From assembly GCA_030642185.1 (NCBI GenBank), contig DAOWOG010000115.1, positions 1-5,480 on the forward strand: a stretch of DNA of 5,480 nucleotides, written 5' to 3'. The position numbers were made by a program, and so were the translations under genes. Origin of the DNA: Helicobacteraceae bacterium. GTDB lineage: Bacteria; Campylobacterota; Campylobacteria; Campylobacterales; Sulfurimonadaceae. Positions 1 through 5,473 of this stretch are shown one piece after another. How positions within the stretch are numbered: position 1 is the stretch's first letter; each line of letters begins with the position of its first letter. The notes under the pieces were generated by a model. It had not been told where the DNA came from, searched no databases, and worked only from the letters and a program-made list of their open reading frames with translations.

Positions 1-1
1 A

Positions 2-379
2 AACGGCCTCGAGATATACGCCATGTGCGAGATCCCCAGCAATGTCATTCTTGCCGACGAGTTTTTAAAGGTGTTTGACGGCTACAGTATCGGATCAAAC
101 GACCTGACCCAGCTGACACTCGGTGTTGACAGGGACAGCGCCTTGATCGCCCACATCTTTGATGAACGCAACGAAGCGGTCAAGCGGATGCTGAAAATGG
201 CGATCGATGCCTGTAAAAGTGCGGACAAATACATCGGTATCTGCGGACAGGCTCCCTCGGATTACCCGGAGATAACGGAGTTTCTGGTTGAAAACGGGAT
301 CGACTCTATCTCGCTCAATCCCGATTCGGTACTGAAAATGTGGCAGGTCGTAGCCGACCTCGAAGCCCGTCTGAACTGA
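2..379 (+). CDS. ppsA: Phosphoenolpyruvate synthase, C-terminal end (5'-truncated by window)
   Basis: This is the last 125 residues of PEP synthase (pyruvate, water dikinase), a cytoplasmic enzyme that makes phosphoenolpyruvate from pyruvate and ATP for gluconeogenesis. The reading frame is open to the window edge and runs in upstream of the first ATG (position 23) as [14 protein letters not shown], so that ATG is internal and the true start lies outside. The fragment covers the C-terminal PEP/pyruvate-binding TIM-barrel region. GSNDLTQL (fragment residues about 31-38) is the conserved substrate and metal-binding loop. GICGQAPSD contains the family's catalytic Cys (fragment residue 81, codon at 242-244), and the closing [13 protein letters not shown] is typical. 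Nothing looks damaged. It ends with TGA four bases from the stop of the convergent PP-loop gene, with no room for its own terminator in the gap. The assignment is firm; related PEP-utilising enzymes such as PpdK share the fold but not this exact tail. Confidence 0.95.
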   Translation, partial: NGLEIYAMCEIPSNVILADEFLKVFDGYSIGSNDLTQLTLGVDRDSALIAHIFDERNEAVKRMLKMAIDACKSADKYIGICGQAPSDYPEITEFLVENGIDSISLNPDSVLKMWQVVADLEARLN

Positions 380-383
380 TCTT

Positions 384-1376
384 TTAAAGAAGAGAAAAAG
401 CAGCCGCTTCGGCGCGGGATGCGAGCGGTTTGACTTTGACAATCTCCCCTTCGAAATCAAGCGAATACTCCTGATCCGGTGACGTTTTACAGTAGGTGAG
501 GATAGCACGTGCAGCCAGCTCTTTGTCGGCGTCGGTTGCATTGCGTGACAGCAGGCAGTGCGGTCCCGGGATGCCGTGGGTTTTAATGTGGACAAACTTG
601 TCGTTTTCAAGTTCCTGCAGCTTCTCGTTTTCATCCTGCTGGCGGCCGATGACAAGTTTGGCATTGTCCGGCAGGCGCAGATGCCGTCCCCATTTTAAGA
701 TCGGAATATCTTGCACATCGAAATGGTCGTCGTACTTGATGTAGTCGTTCATTTTGATGGCGAAGTTGGCATCGGTCAGCAGGCATCCGCCGCCGGGACT
801 CTCATAATCTTTCAGACCATATTCTTCAACGAGTTCCATCTGGCGGTCACGGCTTCTGCCCTGGATCCCTTCGAGTTTGTCACGATCCACCCATCCCTCT
901 GTTTCGGCGATGGTCGGCTCCAGCCGTTTAGCTGAGAGCGGTCGCAGCAGCAGACCTTTGACATTGGCTTCATTGAGTACGGTTTTCAGTGCATCGGCGT
1001 TTTGACTCATAGGACGCTGTCCAAGGACTTCCCCGCTGATGAGAAAACTGGCACCTTCGCCTTCCATAATACGTTTGGCCACTTCAAACATCTTGGCATG
1101 GCAGTCGATGCAGGGGTTGAAATGTTTGCCGTAACCGTGTTTGGGGCTAAAGAGAACGCTCTGGAGGTATTCGCTCTGGATGTCGATGATTTTGAGTTCG
1201 GCACCGACCTGATCACACATATTTTGCATATGCTCTTTACGGTCACGGGTTGCACCGAAACCGGTGTTGATATTACAGGCGATGACTTCGATACCCTGAT
1301 CAATGATGAGCTTGATGGCGAGTGTCGAGTCCAGCCCGCCGCTGAAAAGGGCGATCGCTTTGCGTTTTGCAGACAT
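384..1376 (-). CDS. PP-loop ATPase with NFACT-R-like C-terminal domain (putative RNA thiouridylase-type protein)
   Basis: This 330-residue soluble protein has a nucleotide-binding PP-loop, SGGLDS, at residues 12-17, the signature of ATP pyrophosphatases such as MnmA, ThiI and argininosuccinate synthase that activate a substrate by adenylation. Residues about 6-190 resemble the MnmA/TrmU-like domain: GFGATRDRKEH, then a CxxC pair (C89, C92 in NPCIDC), then GEVLGQRPMSQ (115-125). GGGCLLTD (195-202) supplies a third cysteine, C198. Residues about 235-275 (LVIGRQQDENEKL ... VHIKTHGIPGPH) match the RNA-binding NFACT-R signature seen in RqcH/FbpA-type proteins; fusions of an NFACT-R relative to MnmA-like domains are known in bacteria. 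From the family I infer tRNA or other RNA sulfur modification, but the substrate cannot be read from sequence. The gene lies 47 bp downstream of dnaG on the same strand, probably co-transcribed. ATG is preceded by AAGGAA four bases upstream. It is not canonical mnmA: that family's usual Cys motifs and length differ. Confidence 0.8.
   Translation of the reverse strand: MSAKRKAIALFSGGLDSTLAIKLIIDQGIEVIACNINTGFGATRDRKEHMQNMCDQVGAELKIIDIQSEYLQSVLFSPKHGYGKHFNPCIDCHAKMFEVAKRIMEGEGASFLISGEVLGQRPMSQNADALKTVLNEANVKGLLLRPLSAKRLEPTIAETEGWVDRDKLEGIQGRSRDRQMELVEEYGLKDYESPGGGCLLTDANFAIKMNDYIKYDDHFDVQDIPILKWGRHLRLPDNAKLVIGRQQDENEKLQELENDKFVHIKTHGIPGPHCLLSRNATDADKELAARAILTYCKTSPDQEYSLDFEGEIVKVKPLASRAEAAAFSLL
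387..415 (-). terminator. Possible intrinsic terminator inside the end of the PP-loop gene
   Basis: Read on the minus strand, a GC-rich hairpin (arms 410-415 and 400-406: GCGCCG pairing with CGGC-T-GC, three-base AAG loop, one bulged base at 402) is followed at once by a U-rich run (TTTTTCTCTTCTTT, 399-386). It would end the dnaG/PP-loop transcript. It lies within the last ten codons, so the U-tract overlaps the coding end and a transcript ended here could lack the stop codon. The stem is short and the same bases are constrained by codons, so this is only tentative. Confidence 0.3.
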
Positions 1377-1380
1377 TAAA

Positions 1381-1386
1381 TTCCTT
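1381..1386 (-). promoter_or_regulatory. Ribosome binding site of the PP-loop gene
   Basis: On the minus strand the bases read AAGGAA, followed by TTTA and the ATG at 1376-1374. This close Shine-Dalgarno match supports that start. The rest of the 47-bp gap to the dnaG stop holds no clear promoter; it supports read-through from dnaG with independent translation initiation. Confidence 0.65.
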
Positions 1387-1423
1387 GGTGAGGCACAAGA
1401 GTTTCTTTAGAGGTGCTCTTTAT

Positions 1424-4225
1424 TCAATCACTATTAACCAGTTCGCCTCGTTTTAATTGTGTAATTTTACCAAGATATTTCCGGTTCAGGAAAGTTTTTT
1501 TTGCCATGGGAATGCTTTGGTCGCGCATCATACTCTGGCGAAGACGTTCATAGTGTTTACGCAAAAAGATGACTAACTCGTTTTTCAGGGACTCATCATC
1601 GTCAAATGTATGTATGCTCTCATCGAGTAAAATGGCCGAGAGCCGGGGATCATCAGTTGTTTCCTGAAGGGCGAGGGTAAACTCTGCAGCGTGAAACTGC
1701 AGCATTTCCGACGAGATAAAATCGAGGATATGATCCATAAACTCAGGATGTTCCAAAACGGTTTTGATCAGTGCCAGTTCCCAGGCATCACGATAGCTGT
1801 TTTGAGGGGGGTTGACAGTCGATGGTTCGGAGGATGTATTGCTGCGTGTCAGCCGGATGAGAGAGGGGTTGATAGCCAGCTGAGCGGCAAGATAGGGTTT
1901 ATACTCCTCCTGCAGAAGGGGCGAGAGTGTCTTAAGATAGCCGATCCCCTCCTGCATTGCCTGTTCTTTGGCTTTAGGATTGCGCAGATCATAGTTGATG
2001 ATGATCTGCTTCAAGACAAATTCAATAAACGGTACTGGGTCGTGAAACATACGGTTAAGTTCTTCGATCTGTCCGGTATGAACCATATCGGCAGGATCCA
2101 TTCCTCCCTCGAAGAGGATAACGCCTCCGTCAAATCCGGAAGCACTCAGGAGTCTGGACGCTTTAATCGCCGCATTGCGCCCGGCATTATCACCGTCATA
2201 GGCCATAATGATACGGGGGTCGCCTTTTCTAAGCAGCGGAAGATGCTCCGGGGTGAGGGCCGTTCCGAGTGTCGCTACTGCCTGCGTAAAACCGGCCTGA
2301 TGGAGCATGACCACATCCAGATAGCCTTCTGTCACAATCATCTCTTTTTGACGATAGATCGTCTCCTTGGCGAGATGGTAGGCATAAAGCAGGCGTGATT
2401 TGTTAAAGATTCTGGTCTGCGGCGAGTTGACGTATTTGGCCTGATGGCCGGTAATGGTACGTCCGCCAAAGCCGACAATGGAGCCATTGGCTGCATGAAT
2501 AGGAAAGGTGATCCTCTCGATAAAACGGGCAAATTCCCGACCTCCGTCACTGCCGGCAACGCCGAGTTCGATCGCTTCGACCATCGTAAAGAGATTTTTT
2601 TTGATAAAGGAGATCGTCTGTCCCGATGCCGGAGCGTACCCGATGCTGAAACGCTGTATGCTCGACTCAAAAATACCGCGCTCTTTAAGGTACTGCTGGG
2701 CTGTCGGCATTTTATCCAGAAGGCTCTGATAGTACTCATTAAGCTTATCCATCAGCTGTGAGCGCTGCTGTCTGGACTTTCCCTGGGTATAGTTCAGGCT
2801 GTAGTTAAACTGAGAGGCCAGTTTTTCAAGGGCTTCCGGATAATTGAGCTTTTCGTACTCCATAACAAACTTGATGGCATCGCCGCCGGCACCGCAGTTT
2901 CCAACTGCGAAATGGGATGTCATAAATGTATGGGTTTCGTCTTTGACAGTAATATCATAGACCAAATCATTGGTTCCAGCATCTTCTATGGATGCAATTT
3001 GCAAAAAGAGGTACTTTGTTTGATTGACTGTTTCGAAAAAACCTGCACATGACTCCTGTTTTCTAAATGTTATGCGATAAGCGTTTTTATGCGATGTTCC
3101 ATGCGTATCTATTTTGGCTTTCTCAATGGAATAGGATGGAATTTTATTTAAAGATATTGCAAGATCTACGATTTGCAGAGTCAGCATGTGGCTAGTTGTA
3201 GTGAATCTGTATCCATTGCTGTGACCGTCTCCATCTAATAAGCCCTGCAAAAATGCCTCTTTTTGAGTTTTGGAAAGGGAATTGAACCAAATTGGATAGA
3301 TCTTATGATCAGAATGCTTAGAAAAAAGAGCCATAAAGATGTGCGCCAGATTTGTATTGGAGATAGTTACCTCAAGGGAGTTGGCTCTCTCTTCTCGGTA
3401 AAACAGAGAAGCTTGCAGACTAAAAAATTTTTCGATGATCTCTTTTATTTTTTTTGCATAAGACAATTCTTTCGCATGTAGACTGAATTTTATTCCTCCC
3501 CTGTATGTACTGCCTTCAGCGACATAGAGGCCATATAGCCACATCAGTTCATCGGTTAAAGGCAGTGACGTAATCTGTTTTGGCTTGGGTCCGAAAGATG
3601 CCGTTTTTAGATAAGGCCTTGTGTCAATCTCATCGATTTGATGTTCTTCCTGGCGAACAGGAAATAAAAAATAATCATTTTCTTTTATTTCGGAGGCAAA
3701 TAACTGTTTGATTGACAGGTTGTTTTTCTTATTTTTAACATTATCTTTCTTTTTGATACGTTGATAAAACTTGAATGGACGGCCCTTTTCTTTTCGTATA
3801 TAGGGAAGACACCTGATTGCCTCTTCCAGGGAAACGCTCATCATGTCATGATTTTGGGTAAAGTAGGTAAATTCGCGTAACAGTTTCGTTTTGAAACCTA
3901 CAAGTGGAAATTCAGGCTTATGGGAGATGGCTTGAATAACTTCGGTAGCCTTTCCGCTAATGGAATAGACGGTATCCCCTGCACTGATCTCCTGAATAGG
4001 CCTGATCCCTTCTGACGTAATAATGGGTACATCAGGATGAAGGCAGCCGAAACAGTGATAGATCTGTTTTTGCGGGCTGATGACAAAACTCGGACTCTTT
4101 TCATCATGAAAGGGGCAGACGGCCTTGAAATTGGCGCCGGCCTTTCTGATCTCAATGTAGTTTCCGATCACGTCAACAATGTCAAGACGGGTTTTAAGCC
4201 CTTCGATGGAGTCCTGGGAAATCAT
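1424..4225 (-). CDS. dnaG: DNA primase DnaG interrupted by an in-frame intein
   Basis: DnaG makes the RNA primers for lagging-strand synthesis and works with the DnaB helicase at the replication fork. The 933-codon frame encodes a 550-residue primase (residues 1-60 plus 444-933) and a 383-residue intein. The N-terminal zinc ribbon has ligands C37, H40 (CPFH) and C58 (HCFGC); the fourth ligand is C444, first residue after the intein, followed by the usual GAGGDAI. The RNA polymerase core follows, with RFIERITFPI (567-576), GFGGR (585-589) and KYVNSP (597-602). The TOPRIM domain carries EGYLD (633-637), YDGDNAG (676-682) and D710/D713 in GGMDPAD, all metal-binding acids present. Residues about 740-933 are the less conserved helicase-interaction region. 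Without the intein the length is normal for the phylum. ATG at 4225-4223 is chosen because MISQDSIEGLKTRLDIVDVIGNY begins where DnaG proteins begin; no clear Shine-Dalgarno precedes it. No frameshift or stop was seen. Activity should require protein splicing. Confidence 0.97.
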   Translation of the reverse strand: MISQDSIEGLKTRLDIVDVIGNYIEIRKAGANFKAVCPFHDEKSPSFVISPQKQIYHCFGCLHPDVPIITSEGIRPIQEISAGDTVYSISGKATEVIQAISHKPEFPLVGFKTKLLREFTYFTQNHDMMSVSLEEAIRCLPYIRKEKGRPFKFYQRIKKKDNVKNKKNNLSIKQLFASEIKENDYFLFPVRQEEHQIDEIDTRPYLKTASFGPKPKQITSLPLTDELMWLYGLYVAEGSTYRGGIKFSLHAKELSYAKKIKEIIEKFFSLQASLFYREERANSLEVTISNTNLAHIFMALFSKHSDHKIYPIWFNSLSKTQKEAFLQGLLDGDGHSNGYRFTTTSHMLTLQIVDLAISLNKIPSYSIEKAKIDTHGTSHKNAYRITFRKQESCAGFFETVNQTKYLFLQIASIEDAGTNDLVYDITVKDETHTFMTSHFAVGNCGAGGDAIKFVMEYEKLNYPEALEKLASQFNYSLNYTQGKSRQQRSQLMDKLNEYYQSLLDKMPTAQQYLKERGIFESSIQRFSIGYAPASGQTISFIKKNLFTMVEAIELGVAGSDGGREFARFIERITFPIHAANGSIVGFGGRTITGHQAKYVNSPQTRIFNKSRLLYAYHLAKETIYRQKEMIVTEGYLDVVMLHQAGFTQAVATLGTALTPEHLPLLRKGDPRIIMAYDGDNAGRNAAIKASRLLSASGFDGGVILFEGGMDPADMVHTGQIEELNRMFHDPVPFIEFVLKQIIINYDLRNPKAKEQAMQEGIGYLKTLSPLLQEEYKPYLAAQLAINPSLIRLTRSNTSSEPSTVNPPQNSYRDAWELALIKTVLEHPEFMDHILDFISSEMLQFHAAEFTLALQETTDDPRLSAILLDESIHTFDDDESLKNELVIFLRKHYERLRQSMMRDQSIPMAKKTFLNRKYLGKITQLKRGELVNSD
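2897..4045 (-). mobile_element. Intein with LAGLIDADG homing endonuclease in the DnaG zinc ribbon
   Basis: This is a 383-residue in-frame insertion (DnaG precursor residues 61-443) that should excise itself from the protein and join CFG to CGAGG. Block A starts with Cys61 (CLHPDVPIITSEG, then GD at 83-84). Block B has TQNH (123-126), the TxxH motif that assists the first acyl shift. Block C is LYGLYVAEG (230-238) and block E is LQGLLDGDG (326-334), the two LAGLIDADG helices, followed by a block H-like TTTSHMLTLQIVDLA. Block F is VYDITVKDETHTF (422-434). The end is VGN (441-443) followed by +1 Cys444. This is a class 1, full-size intein. The penultimate residue is Gly442 rather than His, seen in a minority of inteins. 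Residues about 143-175 are rich in Lys and Asn and form a linker before the endonuclease. Boundaries are set by the first Cys, the final Asn and restoration of a perfect DnaG zinc ribbon. Confidence 0.96.
3131..3553 (-). other. LAGLIDADG (DOD) homing endonuclease domain of the intein
   Basis: Precursor residues about 225-365 form a double-motif LAGLIDADG nuclease. The two dimer-interface helices end in the acidic residues that bind metal: E237 in VAEG (codon 3515-3517) and D333 in GDG (codon 3227-3229). Both are intact, as are the segment KIYPIWFNSLSKTQKEAFL between them (block D type) and the post-motif block. By family knowledge it would cut dnaG copies lacking the intein at the insertion site, so repair copies the element in. 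Retained acids and an open frame suggest it is active or only recently inactive. The domain is AT-rich (for example 14 of 60 GC at 3421-3480). Outer limits are approximate. Confidence 0.88.
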
Positions 4226-4227
4226 AA

Positions 4228-4240
4228 CGCTATTTTAGCG
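4228..4240. repeat. Perfect inverted repeat just upstream of the dnaG start
   Basis: CGCTA (4228-4232), TTT, TAGCG (4236-4240) form a perfect 5-bp inverted repeat with a three-base centre. It ends two bases before the dnaG ATG and overlaps the only plausible -10 box. It could be a small operator or an RNA hairpin, or chance at this length. No T-run follows on either strand, so it is not a terminator. Confidence 0.4.
4232..4237 (-). promoter_or_regulatory. Possible -10 box for dnaG
   Basis: On the minus strand this reads TAAAAT, one mismatch from TATAAT, then six bases (AGCGTT) and the ATG. With the usual spacing, transcription would start at the A of the start codon, giving a leaderless mRNA, which fits the missing Shine-Dalgarno. 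No convincing -35 is present, as is common for sigma-70 promoters in this phylum. An alternative is a promoter in the AT-rich stretch further upstream (4281-4307). Confidence 0.35.
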
Positions 4241-4284
4241 CAGATTCGTTTGAGACGGTTTTATATCTGTTGACCTGGCTTATA

Positions 4285-4290
4285 TATAAT
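4285..4290 (+). promoter_or_regulatory. Likely -10 box of the outer-membrane protein gene
   Basis: A perfect TATAAT lies within TATATATAAT, 30 bases before the ATG at 4321, leaving room for a short leader with the ribosome binding site. It lies in the divergent region between dnaG and this gene. A TTGACC at 4270-4275 resembles a -35 but is only 9 bases away, too close to serve this box. Confidence 0.6.
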
Positions 4291-4309
4291 TTCAAAATAT
4301 ATTTATCAT

Positions 4310-4314
4310 AAGGA
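4310..4314 (+). promoter_or_regulatory. Ribosome binding site deciding the ATG 4321 start
   Basis: AAGGA is spaced six bases from ATG 4321 and only three from an in-frame GTG at 4318. The spacing favours ATG 4321, which also starts the signal peptide cleanly as MKKRLL. Confidence 0.7.
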
Positions 4315-4320
4315 TGCGTG

Positions 4321-5193
4321 ATGAAGAAGAGACTGCTCTTTTTTCTTTTTCCATGGCAGGTGTTGTTTGGAGCGGACCTTAGCTATGGAAAAGGGAACTT
4401 TGATTTTAATTTCGGACTTAATGGCGGGATGAACGCTGATGTTTCACTGGATGTGGATCTGCTCAGTATAAGAGAGAATCACCTGCAGCTTTATGATAAT
4501 GTGTTCCTCTATTTTAATGTCGATATTTATAAATCCAAAACAGTGGATCACTATGCGCAATATTTTGAACAAGCTGCCAATTTTAACCCGTTGGGACCTT
4601 CTGCATCCGAGATTGCCGCAAAATATACACCGATTCCGGTTCCCGTAAGCTACAAGATGCGCGGTATCGATATGAATATTGGAATCGGCTATGATCTTCT
4701 TCATCAAAAAGGAAGCTATCTGAGTGTCGGTCTCGGCACCGGTTTTTCTATGCCTTATATCGAGACAGAAAGTATGTTGGATGATGCCCAAAACGTCTCA
4801 TCAATGCTGAAAACGACAAAAACAGAGATTATGACCTATAAGCTTCTGCCTTCAGTGCACGGATGCTACGCTGTTTTGCCGGGTCTGAAATTTCTGGGGT
4901 CACTGCAGTACGGTTATCAGTTCGGCAGTGTAAAAAATGAGTACATCAACGGAGAAGCCGATATCTCCGGTACCAATCTCAGTACAGACATCAGCGTCGA
5001 ATATGCACCATTTTCAAAGTCGAGCGGATGGGATGCGTTCTACCTGAGTGCAGGGTATCGCTACAATGACTGGAGTGTCGATACGATGGAAGCAAGCGTT
5101 ATCAATCCGGCTTTTTCGTATGCGTTTATGCAGACATTTTCTATGGGCTTTTCATCCCAATTTGCCTATATTGGTGCAGGATATGCATTTTAA
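4321..5193 (+). CDS. Putative outer-membrane beta-barrel protein of unknown function
   Basis: The 290-residue product starts with a Sec-type signal peptide: MKKR, a hydrophobic stretch LLFFLF, then VLFGA with likely cleavage after Ala18. The mature part has alternating polar and hydrophobic, Gly- and aromatic-rich stretches typical of outer-membrane beta strands, for example GIDMNIGIGYDL (115-126), SYLSVGLGTGFSM (132-144), LGSLQYGYQFG (192-202) and AFYLSAGYRYND (239-250). It ends in FAYIGAGYAF, with the terminal Phe expected for BAM-recognised barrels. The N-terminus of the mature chain (YGKGNFDFNFG) and YTPIPVPVSYKMRG (102-115) recall uncharacterised proteins I associate with sulfur-oxidising Campylobacterota, but I cannot name the family. 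It has its own promoter and ribosome site, diverges from dnaG and stands as a single gene. A role as porin, adhesin or lipid carrier cannot be told from sequence. Confidence 0.8.
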   Translation: MKKRLLFFLFPWQVLFGADLSYGKGNFDFNFGLNGGMNADVSLDVDLLSIRENHLQLYDNVFLYFNVDIYKSKTVDHYAQYFEQAANFNPLGPSASEIAAKYTPIPVPVSYKMRGIDMNIGIGYDLLHQKGSYLSVGLGTGFSMPYIETESMLDDAQNVSSMLKTTKTEIMTYKLLPSVHGCYAVLPGLKFLGSLQYGYQFGSVKNEYINGEADISGTNLSTDISVEYAPFSKSSGWDAFYLSAGYRYNDWSVDTMEASVINPAFSYAFMQTFSMGFSSQFAYIGAGYAF

Positions 5194-5213
5194 TCCGGAA
5201 TGTTTAAAATCTA

Positions 5214-5222
5214 TGCTACAAT
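5214..5222 (+). promoter_or_regulatory. Extended -10 promoter for rpsU
   Basis: TGC followed by TACAAT (5217-5222) makes an extended -10, preceded by the AT-rich TTTAAAAT at 5203-5210. Transcription should start near 5229, giving a leader of about 32 bases. There is no clear -35. The 67-bp gap after the barrel gene contains no obvious terminator, so read-through from that gene is possible. Confidence 0.6.
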
Positions 5223-5249
5223 TCGCGTCCAAAAATTTTAAAAGAAAGT

Positions 5250-5255
5250 AGGTGA
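5250..5255 (+). promoter_or_regulatory. Ribosome binding site of rpsU
   Basis: AGGTGA lies five bases before the ATG at 5261. An in-frame TGA at 5258-5260 directly precedes that ATG, so translation cannot start further upstream in this frame. Confidence 0.6.
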
Positions 5256-5260
5256 TGTGA

Positions 5261-5473
5261 ATGCCAGGTATTGTACTTCGTCATGACGATAACTTTGATG
5301 CTGCGTACCGCCGTTTCAAAAAGCAGACTGACCGTAACCTCGTTGTTACTGAAGCTCGTGCCCGCCGTTTCCACGAAACGGACACTGAGAAACGCAAAAA
5401 GCAGAAGATCAGTACTCGTAAAAAGTTGCTCAAACGACTTTATATGATGCGTAGATACGAATCACGTCTGTAA
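5261..5473 (+). CDS. rpsU: 30S ribosomal protein S21
   Basis: The 70-residue, very basic product is S21, a small-subunit protein that helps initiation complexes engage the mRNA Shine-Dalgarno region. Diagnostic stretches are [20 protein letters not shown] at the start, [12 protein letters not shown] in the middle (residues 26-37) and RKKQKIS ... [14 protein letters not shown] at the end. Length and ending match the Campylobacterota form, which is the best taxonomic marker in the window. The gene is complete, with TAA at 5471-5473 followed by an A-run at the window edge; any terminator lies outside. In enterobacteria rpsU and dnaG share an operon with rpoD; here they lie about 1 kb apart and divergent, separated by the barrel gene. 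Confidence 0.97.
   Translation: MPGIVLRHDDNFDAAYRRFKKQTDRNLVVTEARARRFHETDTEKRKKQKISTRKKLLKRLYMMRRYESRL

Noticed and set aside
1002..1379. Plus-strand 125-codon frame opposite the PP-loop gene
   Set aside because: It mirrors the complement of conserved PP-loop codons and lacks a ribosome binding site or a recognisable product.
1393..1420. Inverted repeats (AAGAG/CTCTT, GCAC/GTGC) between dnaG and the PP-loop gene
   Set aside because: The stems are short, compete with each other and have no T-run after them on either strand, so they are not supported as a terminator or riboswitch.
1691..2398. A 235-codon open frame on the plus strand, opposite dnaG
   Set aside because: It lies entirely antisense to well-conserved primase sequence and shows no recognisable domain; it is a shadow of the dnaG codons.
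2897..4045. Reading the DnaG insert as a group I/II intron or a frameshifted insertion sequence
   Set aside because: The insert is in frame with splice-competent Cys/Asn/Cys ends and intein blocks; no terminal inverted repeats, target duplication or transposase motifs are visible.
4270..4275. TTGACC as a -35 box for the barrel gene
   Set aside because: It is only 9 bases from TATAAT at 4285, and 17 bases downstream there is only CAAAAT, a weak box.
4318..4320. GTG as the start codon of the barrel gene
   Set aside because: It lies only three bases from AAGGA; ATG 4321 has better spacing and gives a clean signal peptide.
5255..5260. ATG-TGA minimal upstream frame before rpsU
   Set aside because: It overlaps the ribosome binding site of rpsU and most likely arises by chance; no sign of a regulatory leader peptide.
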